A DNA stretch of 64,000 nucleotides from the NCBI GenBank assembly GCA_019188255.1, contig JAETXT010000004.1, positions 1,798,001 through 1,862,000 on the forward strand, written 5' to 3'. The notes below the pieces were generated by a model. That model was not told the DNA's origin and did no database searches. It was given only the letters and a program-made list of their open reading frames with translations. This document shows positions 45,384-57,335 of this stretch, in pieces (within the stretch, counting starts at the first letter, position 1; each line of letters starts with the position of its first letter). Made by a program: the position numbers and the translations under genes. This DNA is from Verticillium longisporum (taxonomy: Eukaryota > Ascomycota > Sordariomycetes > Glomerellales > Plectosphaerellaceae).

Positions 45384-46269
45384 ATGTGCTTGAGACGAAC
45401 CTACATTTTTCGCAGATGCAAGCATCACGAATGTTGGCTGTACGAATGTGCCGATTTCAAGACGAAGACCAGCATGATCCGCTACCTTCTTTTGTCCAAG
45501 GTGCGATACCTGATATGCGGCAACCTGCCTCAGATTGACTACGAAATATGGGATACAAAGTGCTCCAAGTGCTGGACTGCACTCGTGGAGAATTTCGAAA
45601 ACCACCACAACTCACAAGAGACGATTGGTGCTGGAGATTCAGATTATGAAAGGCTCCTCAAGGAGCAGGTTGTTGACCACAGAACATGGTAGGTCAAGCC
45701 TCACACTCCCGACGTGGCTTTCCGCTCAACCAGACACGGACAGCTTGTTTGAATCCCTGGAGTTGACCAGGACGACGTTGACGATCCGGAATTGCTCACC
45801 AGTGGCGGCCACCTGGTCTAGCCAGACGCCGTCCAGCCGATCATCGCCCATCCCTGGCTTTCAAAGTAGTCATTCGACCGGCCAATTGCCGTACAGCCAG
45901 AAATCGCCGACTGTAAAATCGCTCGAGCTAAATGCACTGGACGAACCAAGTGCTGATTGTCGTGAGTCTGACGGAACACATCGACAACCTGGCCGGAATC
46001 AAACATCGCGCGCAAGAATACAGCCAATACTTGACAGGTCGACGTATGGCCTGACGCAGCAGCGCACGCAGACTAGGCCGCCGAAGCTCCAGGCCCGGAG
46101 CGATAACATAGCACGTGCACAGGAGGCGGCCACAAGACCTGAAAGAGTGCACATCAATAGCCAAATGCAGACACTACAGGGAGATATCGGGATGCAGTCG
46201 GGGATGACTCTGTCCCGGTTCCTGGATGAGGTAGAGCTCCTGTGGATGAAAGCTGGCCCAGAAAACTGA
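45384..46269 (+). CDS. Possible small Cys/His-motif protein of unknown function, two exons
   Basis: Exon 1 (45384-45688) starts MCLRRTYIFRRCKHHECWLYEC. It has a C-x-H-H-x-C core, a further Cys in the YLICG stretch and a later C-x2-C (KCSKCW), which together could bind zinc. An 82-bp intron (GTAGGT donor, GACCAG acceptor, 45689-45770) would join it in frame to a 499-nt second exon that is Ser/Thr/Gln-rich and ends KAGPEN. The whole would be 267 residues. Many filamentous fungi have small proteins beginning MC...R/F-x-C-x-H of unknown role, and this resembles them in general style. The first exon looks protein-like, the second is low in complexity, and the intron lacks a strong branch site. I therefore call the gene possible rather than certain. 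Confidence 0.45.
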
Positions 46270-49200
46270 ATGGGCCTGGGAGAAGTGGGGGACAGTTGCT
46301 CTGTTCAGCGGATGAACCTTTCTCGCCGGTCTTCGTTGGACCGGAACAGAGGACATTCGTCCCGTATAAGCAGGACATTATGGTCAGGAGGACGTCATGG
46401 ATAGCGCTGTGAGCTGTGCGATTGAACATGGATTAAGCACAGCGAACTGTTTGCAAGTTGAGGGCCAGCACCGGCTGGGAGGTCCGGTCGTATCGGCTCG
46501 GACTCGGTGACGGATGTGGAGGGGCCAGGTGATCGACTGATGTGACGGGGGTCAATTTGGCGCAGACCGCGTAGGGACATACGTGTCCGCCAAGGCCAGG
46601 GAAAATGTCGGTGCCTTGGGGTTACACTACTGCAGCATATACGCTTGCTATTGCTGCGAGGCTTTTTGTTTGGCGACCGAGCGATTTGGCCTGATCGACG
46701 GCGAGCGGAGTTCCTGGCAGGCTGCCCGATTTCCGCCGAGTTGATTCGTCACAATGTGGTCGTAGGGCTGACAGGGGTTGACGAGCCCAGCTGAAGAGAA
46801 AGCGAACAAAGCAAGACGGAGCGCGGGCGCATACGTGTCGGCTGTCGTTTTCGTTCACTGGGCTAGGGGGACTTTGTAGACCCTCCTCGAACTCGCTCTG
46901 TCAACCTGTGAGCCATACATCGATCAACATGGATAAGACTTCTTCAGTATGTTTCTCTCACGCAGCGACTTGGCAGATGACGAGCAGCTGGTCCAAACCC
47001 CTGGTCCATAGTTCCTAGGTCTTCCACGTACCTCCATAGTCTTGGCAGCCCTATGCGTGGAGAGCACCAGCGTGCGAGTGGGGGGGAAGGACAACCTCAC
47101 CATCAACCAGTAGAAACTGCATCAATGATTGAACCAGCGACTCATATTTGGTGGCCAACAAGAACACCATGTCTCATCGAGGTGATGCTGCGGGCAGCAG
47201 TGTGGCCCTAAAGCATGCTGTGCTAGATCGGGCGCCACCCAGCCAAGGGACTGTCGAGTGCCGCGACTGGGTGACAGACGAGGACAATTAGCAAGCAAGC
47301 AACTCAATACCAGCATGGACCTGCATGGGAGCTCCAGTACTTGTTCTGAAGGGGTGGCCGCGCCCCCCGCAGGGATGGAGAGAAAGGTGTCATCCGGCCA
47401 GTTTGGCCTCAGACTAGGTTGAGGAACGTGGAGCAATAGTGTGCATGTATGTTCCTGTGTGGACCTGGGATTGTGACGAATAACCATAGTTTATTCGCCC
47501 AATGAATCAAATCTCGCCCAGTCGCTAGCAATCATGTACAGCTTCGTCGGAGACTGTGCCGCCGGTGAAACTTGCAGAACGAGGGCGCCGCCATGCAGGA
47601 CCGCAGGACCGCAGGACTCTAGGACTGCAGGGCTCGAGGGACCAGATAGCAGGTCGAGAATGAGCTGATTTCGAAGGCAGTGTACAAGTAGGTACATGTA
47701 TGTCAAGCGAATGCTCCAGGGGGAAGGCGACCTAGGTACTGTATGGTTTGTTGGCAGGGCTGACCGTTGGCCTCCGTCGGAGTACCTAGGCAAGGGGGAC
47801 ATTCGGTCCTGTGGATTGGACCGTGGGCCGGTCGAAGCGGGCGTCGGTGATAGGTTCAATGTCACCGCTGTCGAATGGTGCACATCTGGACCTTTCTCCT
47901 GGTGTTTTGATGGTGCATGTTTCGTGTGTGCATGACGAGGACGTGGTGGTTCCTTCGTGGCTGTCCCCCGCCGAAACAGATGGAAGTATGCTCTGTCCCT
48001 GTATCTCTCGTTTCCTCTTGATGGCCACCGCCGTGCGCATGTCCTGTAGCAGGACATGGGATGGCGGATGAATTGAATGGGGAGTGGGTTGACACGGGAC
48101 GAAGGAGAAAAAGAGACTTGACCCAAAAAGAGCGTCGGTAAAGGGACGGCCAAGCGTTGTCGCCAGGAACAGGCGCTCAGTGGCTCGAGGAGCGAGGCGC
48201 ATTACTCGTCGCTGGAGCTTGCACCCAGCCGTTGGGGGCGGTGCCCAACAGATGACATCGATAGCCCGCTGTTAGGGGCGCTGCGGTGTTGACAGCCGGC
48301 AAGACTAACAGGAAGATCCAGGGGGGGCATCCACCTGATGGGCTGACGGATGCTCCTCCACTCCCCTACCAGAGGCTACCTTCGCTGTACCATGTACGGT
48401 ACCAAGGGCACTGAAGCGTCTCCCCCCCCAGCGGATTATTAGTGTCTGATCCTCTGAGCACGCTCCGCCTCCCTGGCCTGCAGGGTCTGCCTCTGATTGG
48501 ATAGGGTGGGGCCTGGTTTAGGCAGCAGCCTCCCCCCTCCCATCGATTCCGGCGTCCTCAGTCTGCCACGACCGGATGCTTTTCTAAGCAAACGACCTCA
48601 CCTCGTCTGCCATCCTCAACAACCCCTTTTGGCCATTCCAACCCCTAACGTCCCTCGACCTGAACCCCGAGATCTTCTTGTTTGTCCCTGGTTTCTCGCT
48701 TCTTTCTCACTCCGCCTACTTCCGCAAACCCCGTCAGGACACCTTGTTTCTTCTCTGCCATCATCACCCAGCAATTGAAAGAGCGTCAAGAATCACGTCG
48801 TCCTCGAGAACATCTTTATCCTTGATTGCCGCCGCCCCCCCTTGTCTTGTCGACTCGAGCATCGCAGAGCATCGCAGAGCAACGCAGAGCATCGCAGAGC
48901 ATCGCAGAGCATCCTATCCTCAATTTGTTCCGCCCACTTCCATCCGCATCTTCGCTTTTCGCCAGCGCGTCTTACGCCAGCCAGCACGTCACGCAACTCA
49001 ACGCAAACTAGGTAGCAAAGGCGCAACTTCGAGCGCCATTTCCCAACTTGTCGCTGGCTGTTGCTCCTTTGCTCCTGGGCAAGTCCTCCTCTGGCCCTCC
49101 CCCGCCCCTCCAGCTCCAGGCACACCATTTTTGGCATCGACATATATCCGCCTTCTCGCGTCTCTCTCCTTTCTCTCTCTTCCAATCGTGCACATTCCCC

Positions 49201-49637
49201 GGCTGTCCATCAACATCGACGACGCCCTTGCTGTCGAGTGCTTCGCCGTTTGATCACGTCTGTCAGCGAATCGACCGTGAGTGACGCTCGCCCCCTTCTC
49301 CTCTTCCTGCCCTCCTCCTCCTCCTCCTCTCTCTCTCTCTCTGCCTCGCCCCTCAACCCATTCCCCCACGTCTGTCGCCGCCCTCGCCGAACTCTCCCGT
49401 TCCTCACTCCTTCATCCACCAATACACTCTCTACCCTCTCTGCCAAGTCTAGGACTACCGCACGCATCCATCCGGCGCGTGGGTTCCCCAGACTTCGCAG
49501 GCAGTGACTCACTTCCCGACACCTTCCTTCGCCTCACTCGCCGGTAGTCCCCTTTCAGTCCCTTGACTAACCCTGGTGGTGATACCAGAGCTGGCCATCG
49601 CCCGCCAGTACCCACTCCCCCTTCCGACACTTTCGTC
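46270..49637. other. Intergenic region and leader of the C2H2 gene
   Basis: I see no supportable gene in these 3.4 kb. From about 48500 to 49637 the plus strand is strongly C/T-rich, with CTC and TC runs at 49311-49345, as in a long leader or promoter. A 10-bp tandem repeat lies at 48859-48911. GT/AG pairs suggest leader introns may exist, but none can be fixed from sequence alone. Confidence 0.55.
48859..48911. repeat. 10-bp tandem repeat AGCATCGCAG, about five copies, in the putative leader of the C2H2 gene
   Basis: Units are nearly identical, with one reading AGCAACGCAG. The array lies about 0.75 kb upstream of the chosen start of the zinc-finger gene, in its C/T-rich upstream region. Confidence 0.85.
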
Positions 49638-51963
49638 ATGTCGTGCCAGAACCCTCGCCGCCGGTCCCCTGTGACCCGCGTCGGCGACGCTTCCAGCAAT
49701 GGCCTCACCAGCCTTAAGACCAACATGACCCTGCGCAAGGGTGCCACCTTCCACTCGCCCACCTCTCTCGACTCTTCATCCATCGACGCCTTCATCCCCC
49801 CAGCTCTTGGTCGTTCTCAGACCAACCTTGAAGACGTTGTCGGCGCTCACGTTCGCCGCATGGAGATGATCGTCAGCGGCATCGAGACATCACTCAATCT
49901 GAATGATACCCCAAGGCCGGCCTCCAAGCCTTCGCGTGACGAGTGCCTGCCTCGCACAAACGGCTTCCTCGGCCGCCCTACTGTCGACCCCGCCATGGCA
50001 AAAGACACCAAGACCAGCGGGGAGCGCCGCGTTCTGCGCCCAAGACATCGTCGCTCATCGGAGCAGCACGCTTCGGACAGCGGTCTCGGCACCTCTCTGG
50101 CCTCTTCCGTCGAGAAGCAGGCCCCCAGCATCACCTCTAAGACCAGCAAGGCATCCGCCATTACACGCTCTGCTGCCGCTCCGTCCAACACCATGACCAA
50201 GGTCTCTGGCCTGAGCTCCAAGGCGGTCAGCCGTGTTCACGAACACGTGCTTCGCCCCCTTCGTGCCAAGCCTGAGCTGAAGGACTTCGAGCCCATCGTC
50301 CTGGACATTCCCAGGCGAATCCGTGACAAGGAAATCATCTGCCTCAGGGATCTTGAGAAGACTTTGATCTTCATGGCACCGGTAAGTCAACTCGTGTATC
50401 AACGCAGCGTTTGGGGAGATACTTATCGGTCGTTGATGAAGGAGAGGGCCAAGACCGCCGCCTTGTACCTCGATTTCTGCCTGACGTCCATTCGATGCAT
50501 TCAAGCCACCGTCGAATACCTCAGCGACCGCGAACAAATTAGACCGGCCGACCGACCATACACTAACGGATACTTCATTGATCTCGTCGAACAGATTCGC
50601 CAATACGCCGGACAACTGGCCACTGCCAAGGAAGCCGGAGTCGAGGGGCGTGAGATGGACGTCGACCCCACCGACGAGGTTAAGCTGTTCGGTGGCATCT
50701 CGCAGAACGGCCGCCCCGCCGAGCTGGTCCGCGTCAGAAAGGACGGTCAAGCCATCTCCATGGCCACTGGCCTCCCCGTTGACATGGATGAGGACGGCAA
50801 GGATTTCCCCAGACTGAAGCGCTCCCTGAGCCAGCAGCTGGCAGACGACGAGGAGATCATGCGGTCCATGGCTCGCAGGAAGAAGAACGCGACGCCGGGG
50901 AGCTCGCGCCCAAGAAATGCCGCGAGCCTGGCTGCAACAAGGAGTTCAAGCGTCCCTGTGACCTGACCAAGCACGAGAAGACTCACTCTCGTCCCTGGAA
51001 GTGCCCTGTCAAGACGTGCAAGTACCACGAGTACGGCTGGCCCACCGAGAAGGAGATGGACCGCCATCACAACGACAAGCACTCCTCAGCGCCCCCATGC
51101 ACGAGTGCCTGTTCAAGCCTTGCCCTTACAAGTCGAAGCGCGAGTCAAACTGCAAGCAGCACATGGAGAAGGCCCACGGATGGCAGTACGTCCGCACCAA
51201 GACCAACGGCGGCAAGAAGGCGCCCAGCGTTGCTGGAAGCTCGGCACAGCCGACCCCTCAGCTTGGCAACATGGCAACGCCCTCGAGCAGCCACAGTATT
51301 GCTACGCCGCCCGAGGAGAGCACCAGCCTCTTCCCGCCTTTTAACCACGATGACTTCCCTCACTACGTCCCGGCCGAGGAGTTTGCTGACACCTGTCTCG
51401 GGCCCATGGGACAGCCGCCCATGACGCTCGAGGGTATCGACTTTAACGACCTTGGCGTGTCTCCCACTGACTACAACACCCCTTCTACCGACACATCCTA
51501 CCCATACACCTCCTACCAGGATGGACCCGAGTTTGTCATCAACAACGATGACATTTACGGCGCCCATGTCCAGATCCCGACACCCGCGTGGCCCGAAAAG
51601 ATGATGGCTGGCATGCAGAACTACGCCCCAGTGTCTGCTTGCCAACCTCAGATGATGCCCGAGCCGCTCGCCCCACACATCTCCCCGATAGGTCAGGGAA
51701 ACGCCATGCTCTTCACGCCCAACTCGTTGGCCGAGGTTGACGAAGGCTTTGATGATTTTGGCGGCTGTGGTGATGATTTCACCTTGTTCCCCGTCAACGG
51801 GCTCGACAAGGACGCACAATTCCAGACTCTGTTCGGCAGCGAGATGCCCAGCAGCGGCCTCGGCTTGTCTCAGGGCGCCTCCCAGGACTTCTTTGGGAAC
51901 GGCATGGACTGGTCCAGCATGGAATACCACACCTACTCCCAGCAGCCCCAGCACCAGCAGTAG
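49638..51963 (+). CDS. C2H2 zinc-finger protein (three fingers), with two apparent 1-base frameshifts
   Basis: A probable transcription factor of about 755 residues. The first ATG is at 49638 (MSCQNPRRRSPVTR). A 60-bp intron without a stop (50382-50441, GTAAGT...GAAG) is proposed because its removal joins IFMAP to ERAKTAALYLDFC. A Ser-rich N-terminus leads to a conserved helical part (LDFCLTSIRCIQATVEYL, YTNGYFIDLVEQI) and to NGRPAELVRVRKDG. Three fingers follow: C-x4-C-x12-H-x3-H (CREPGCNKEF), then C-x4-C...H-x4-H (CPVKTC...), then C-x4-C-x12-H-x4-H (CLFKPC...). The tail is acidic and Gln/Pro-rich, like an activation domain. The fingers are only readable if one G is added at 50897-50900 and one C at 51092-51096. 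Both are single-base losses from runs, so they are probably assembly errors. Confidence 0.85.
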
Positions 51964-53870
51964 AGTGATGTTGTGAGACTTCACTTACTGGTTGGTTTGG
52001 GATGGCCTGTTTCTTTTACGTTCTCTCCAGAGATTGCCGATACGATGACTTTCGATTTGGCTCATGATGTTACGATGAAGACTTGTTTGACAATGGCGTC
52101 AAACACATAAGGAGTGTTTTGCTTTTGTTTCCTTGGCTTGCTGTATATTTACACTCTTCTCCATTTGACCTCTTTCTTTGACGATGTCTCAGCTCAAGAA
52201 AACCAGTTGCTCGAGGAGATAGCCCAATGTGGCAAGATGGCGAGAGAAGGAGGACGGGAGGGTCGGAGTGAGCCAAACAATCAGGCAACAGGACGTCGGA
52301 CATGTTGCTTTCCCCTGTCTGGATATTTGTCGATAGCTTGGAAGGATTTGGTCGATTTGCTGTGCCTTGAAATGGCTCTTGGGATCTGGTAATGGCACGA
52401 AGCCACAAAGAATGCAGACCCTCTCATTTGACCCACCATCAACGTCTCGTCCTGCTGCCTCTTGTGTTGCTGTGCATTTAAAACCGTGCTATGAGGTACA
52501 GCAAGGGTGTTAGTAGAGCATGCGCTTTGGTCGAGCGCGATGGGCTGATGAGAGGCGAGTTGATGCCTCGCGGAGGTCGTATGGGAAGGGAAGCCACCGA
52601 ACCTAAGATTTGACGTGGTATAGAGGATGCACAGAAACTCAGAATTCCACCCCCCAAATTTTGGGTAGTACAATACAACAGAATTAGATAAACCTCCTTC
52701 CGGTCAAGATGACTTACGTGAAGTGACAAATGGTAGTTCTTATACGCCTTGCACGGATGAATGTGCAGCTAGAATGTTTGGCAATGACGAGGTACATGGT
52801 AGATGGAATGTGAGGGGCAGCTGTATGAGGCCGCATGCCAGCTGGCAGCTTCCACTCCACAATGCATCAGGGAGAAAAACCTGAGCCGCAGCAATTTCCT
52901 CCTCTTTCCCTCCTTCACACTCACCACCGTCACAACCGTGCCAAAGAGCGAAAACCACCCCTCGCCTCGCCAGCGGCTTCTCGCTTCCTTTCGCCAGCGA
53001 GGAGCCCCGTCTGGCCGCCCCAAACAGGTGAGACCTTTTCCTCTATCTGAATTCATTCTTCCTACTGCTTTCTCCCCTGTCCTTCCGAAACAGGAGATGG
53101 GAAAAAACAATGGCCTACATGATGAGATTCGCATCAACCCCCTCAAAATCATAGGAAGAGCCGTCTGAGACGCCCCGGGCCGCTCTCCTCTCGTGCCGCG
53201 TCTCTCTCTCTGGCTCCCAGCCTCTTCGGAGGACGGGGTCACCGAGGGCGCGCGGCGCGTGGAGTGCAAACGGTCCCTCGGCTTAGCTCCCGCCGACGCT
53301 GTCGCGCTCACCCGGCTCGGGGATGGGCAAGACTCGCGGAGACTTGGCACCGTCGCATGCGAACTGTCTCCGTGGTAGGTCTGCCGCCCTTGGCTGGGGG
53401 GTTTGTGATGGGCGGTGGGGGCGGTGGGGTCAGTTGTGCTTATAATCGGGTTTCTGACGTGGCTTTTATCTACTCACTGCGGAGTGTTTTCTGGTCGTGC
53501 TGTTGCCGTGTGCTGGTGGCTAACTTGCGCAGTAGTTGAACTTGACTGTTGGAGACGGGGGGACTGGTCTGCTGTGTTTTGGTTGTTTGCTGGGTTGGAG
53601 AGACGGGGACGTGATGATGACGCGTAGCTTCACAATTAATATAAACACAATTACACAACATGCACAGAAAACATATCCCAGGTGAACCGTCTGCATTGTC
53701 TTCCTACACCGGCTCATGTAAACTGATTTTGGTGAGCTTGGAGCTTGTCCGTCCGCCCAACAGCAAGGGTATCTATCTATCTTCCTTAACACATGAGCTT
53801 TCCAGCATCGGCACACCGATAAGAAACACCCCGACCCAATCCGCATGATTCCCGGCGCCTTGCCTTGATA
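51964..53870. other. Spacer between convergent C2H2 gene and MPH1
   Basis: About 1.9 kb. It contains the 3' ends of both genes. Several short frames exist (for example 52803-53168, +, ending NPLKIIGRAV), but none has a recognisable domain or a clear partner exon. I see no RNA gene. Confidence 0.5.
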
Positions 53871-56800
53871 CTAGTAACTGTCCTCGTCACTCTCGTCAAT
53901 AACGGTCCGCCGGCGATTGTGTCGACTGGGCTGTCCGCGAGGCTGAAGATCGTCATCATCAACCTCGTCAAATTCGTTCCCTACGTCGTTCATGTTCTCA
54001 GACGCGTCCGAATCGTCAACAACCGTAGGCTTGCCTCTCCTTGCCGTCTTTGTGGCCAGGCCTGTCCTTGCAGTCATTACGCTGAGGTCAGGCAGGTCAT
54101 CTGTTGAGTCTTGAGTAGCTGGCAAAGACAGGGGCTCGAAAAAGGGCTTCAGTTGCGTCCTTGTTGGAACTGGAGTTGACGTAGCACTTGACGGCAGGTC
54201 ATCCGACACGTCTCTGAGGCTCGAGATGGGATGATCGTCCCCGACCACAAAGTCGAGCAAGTCGGCCCCATCATCAGATCCATCCGTGTCATCCATGTCG
54301 CTGTCTCGGTCACAGTCGTCTCCCAGCTCATCACTGTTGATGCCGCCTCTCTTTTGGGGCGCTCGCTTCTTCGGCTTCCTCCCTCGCGCTTTTGGCACTG
54401 CAGCTTTCTTCGGCCGACCGCGCTGAGGTGCCTCGCACACTGTATTCTCCGAGTCGTCTCCTTCTTCCGCATCAGACAATATGTGAAGGGGAGCCTTTGT
54501 TGCTGGCCCATTTGACTTGCGCTTCTTGGCCCGTGGTGCTTTATCAGGGCCATGGTCGTCGACGCCGAGGGAAGCAGACTGCCTTTTCTTGGTGGCTTTT
54601 GGTGGCCGCTCATCATCTGTGTCAGGCGCAAATGGCGGGAACGGGATATCTTCCCATCTGCTGGTGTCCTGGTCTCCATACGGCCTGTGCCATTTCTTTG
54701 CCGGATCTTTGTACTTCTTGGCCCAGGTCTGCATAAGCTCGACGTACTTCTTTGTCCGCGCGCCGTGTTGTACCTTGCCGACAGGCCTGAGACGTCGATT
54801 GAGTGCTGGATGGGCATTGATGTCCACAACCTCAATTTCCTCTACCTGGCTCCGGTTGAAAGGCAGAGTCCGATAATTTCGATCCAGCTCCGCCATCTGG
54901 CGTGTGCTGAGTAGCACAGAGTCAAGTGGGGGTATGTCTGCCAGCTGATCGAGCTCACACGGCGCTGCTGGCGTAGTCTTCTTCGGCGTAGTCTTCTTCG
55001 GCGTCTTCTTCTTCGGGCCCTTCGACACAGATCCATCCAATAACCCTACGCGCGAAGCCGTGACGAACCCCGTCTCCACGCCGTCCGGCATGTGGAACTT
55101 TTTGGGTGGCATCTTTTTCTTCGCGGCCCCCGCCTTTCGTCTCCCCGGTTCAGGCAGTGCTGTGTTCTGGGTGTTCTCGATTGGAATCTCGATCTGTTGC
55201 ATGTCGACCTCGGGTCGAATCTCCCTCGGAACGATACGTGCCGATAAATCATGGCGAAAGTTGAACTTACTACCCTCGCAAATCAGGGCCTGCATCGCTT
55301 CGTAGTTTTCCCTCGCTCGGCTGAAGCTCTCTTCTTCCTTGCCTCGCATGAGGAGTAGGACAACGTTGCCCTCTCGCTTGCGACCTGTCCGGCCCATCCG
55401 CTGCAACATACGGATCGGGGACGAAGAGGCGTCATAGCACACGATCAAGTCGACTTGACCAATGTCCAGACCCTCCTCGCCGATGGACGTGGCAACGAGA
55501 ACATTGTACTCGCCCGTCCTGAACTTTTCGACAGTCTCGATCTGTTGAGCTTGTTTCATGCCAGCTGACCTCTTTCCCTCGGCTTGGCCGACGAACACGG
55601 TCGGCTTGATGAGCGGCTTGTGGATGCTCAGCGCTCGTACGATCTCCTCGGCGCTGTCTCTGTATTCGCTAAAGACAATGGCGCGGGTGGCTGAGCCCTC
55701 CTTGGCGTCCATGAAGTGATTCAGCATCGTTTCAGCCAACTCGGCCAGCTTTGGGTGGCCGACAAAGCTGGGTATGCGAAGCCACCCCTCGACCTTTTGC
55801 ATCATTTCCTGGAAGCTGGGGTCCGCGACGAGCTGTTTCTTGTATTTGGAGCCCTTCTGCCCCTTCTCCTCCACGTCGCTCCTGAAGTCTTTGAGATTGT
55901 CGAAGAACGGTTTGATGCCGTGGAAGTTGAGAAGCTTGATCGAATGTGCCAGTGATTTTAGAATGGCGAAGATGGCCCGCATCATGTGCTGAAGTGGTTG
56001 AGGCACATGCCGCCCAGCGCTCTTCATCCAGTCCTGTTCTTGCTTCATAAGCCCAAAGGTGGTGATGGCCATGGGGTCTCGGCCGTAGTAAATGTTTTGC
56101 TTTGTCAATTTGTCCATCATCGGCTTCAGGGCTTTCGTAAAGAGATCTTTGACCTCGCACATCTCGTATGATGGGTCAATGATGCGTTGATCGATATTCC
56201 GCTGATGGACATACTGGCGAATGTCGATGGAGTCTTCTGTGCGAATCTCAGTGTGCGATATGCCCAGGTTGTCAATGACCTCTTGCACCGTCTCGACCTT
56301 GGAGCCCGGCGTGGCTGTCAAGGCCAGCACCCTGAAATAGGGGTTAAAGCGCCGCATCTGCTTGACCACCTTGGCGTATGCATACTCGCCTGTCGAGCGG
56401 TGAGCCTCGTCAACCACCAAAAGTACAATAGACTTTGGATCGGCGTAGCCTCTAGAGATATCATTGAGCAACGTTTGCGGCGTCATGAAAAAGACGCGCT
56501 TGGCCTGCCATTCGTCAACGCGAATAGCTGGAGCGACGTCACCCGTGAGCATGGTAGTCTCCGATCGAGATATACCGACAATGTTAAAGCATGCATCGAC
56601 CTGTTGCGCGACAAGCGGCTTGGTCGGCGCGACGAAAACAATTTTGGCTGTCTTGGTCCAGCGGTGAAAGTTGAGCATGACCGTGGCGGCGATGAAGGTC
56701 TTTCCGAGGCCAGTTGGCAAGGCTACCAGAGTGTTGTTGAATAGTCCATTCTTCACAATGCTGTACTGATAGTCTCGGACAGCCCCGAGGTTCTTGGGGT

Positions 56801-57335
56801 AGACCCATGTCTTGAGAGCCTCGTTGTTCAGTTCGTGATGAGTAGCTTCGACAGGCTTATCTGCACGGTAAACCCTTCCGAAACCAGGCTGAATGGGCCT
56901 AGAATCAGCATCTTCTTCGTCATGGACAGTGCCACCGAAGAGGGTCGTCTGACGGAAGCCGTTCGATGATGTCCGTCCAAATGGTTGCCGCGGTGCTCTG
57001 GGTGGTACTGCGACGACGGGTTCCAGTTCCGGCGATGACGAGAATGCAGCTGCGAGGAGCTCATCCATCTCACTGGCTTTCATGCCATCCTGGTAGTTTG
57101 GTGCGCGGGCTGTCTACGTGTGCTTTAGTATGAAAATTGCAATGGAAGGCTGAGAACAGCACGATATATTGCTTACGTTGATAGTTGAAGGGTGAGTGGT
57201 TGACAAAGACCTCGAGGAGCTCATTGTATTGGAGTTTTCTCGAGATGCGCTGGAACCAACTGCTCTGTCGCTCTGGCTGAAAGCCTCTGCCAGATCCTCA
57301 TCAGCAATGTCGTCATCATAATCGTCAGAATCCAT
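53871..57335 (-). CDS. MPH1: ATP-dependent DNA helicase Mph1 (FANCM family)
   Basis: Exons on the minus strand are 57335-57177 and 57113-53871, giving 1133 residues. The 63-bp intron starts GTAAGC and must end at CGTAG; the next AG four bases on would shift the frame. Exon 1 is acidic (MDSDDYDDDIADEDL), typical for Mph1. The SF2 core carries motif I ALPTGLGKTF (about residue 187), the VDEAHRS box (about 288) and TATPG. The second RecA domain carries IVFSEYRDSAEEI, ATSIGEEGLDIG and QRMGRTGRKREG (about 627). The C-terminus is Lys-rich, with PKKTTPKKTTP, and then acidic and disordered. Mph1 remodels forks and D-loops in the nucleus, channelling recombination away from crossovers and promoting error-free bypass. 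The frame is intact over more than 3 kb. Confidence 0.95.

Noticed and set aside
52803..53168. Possible small plus-strand gene ending NPLKIIGRAV between the C2H2 gene and MPH1
   Set aside because: The C-terminal stretch looks protein-like but no start exon, domain or homologous context can be supported.
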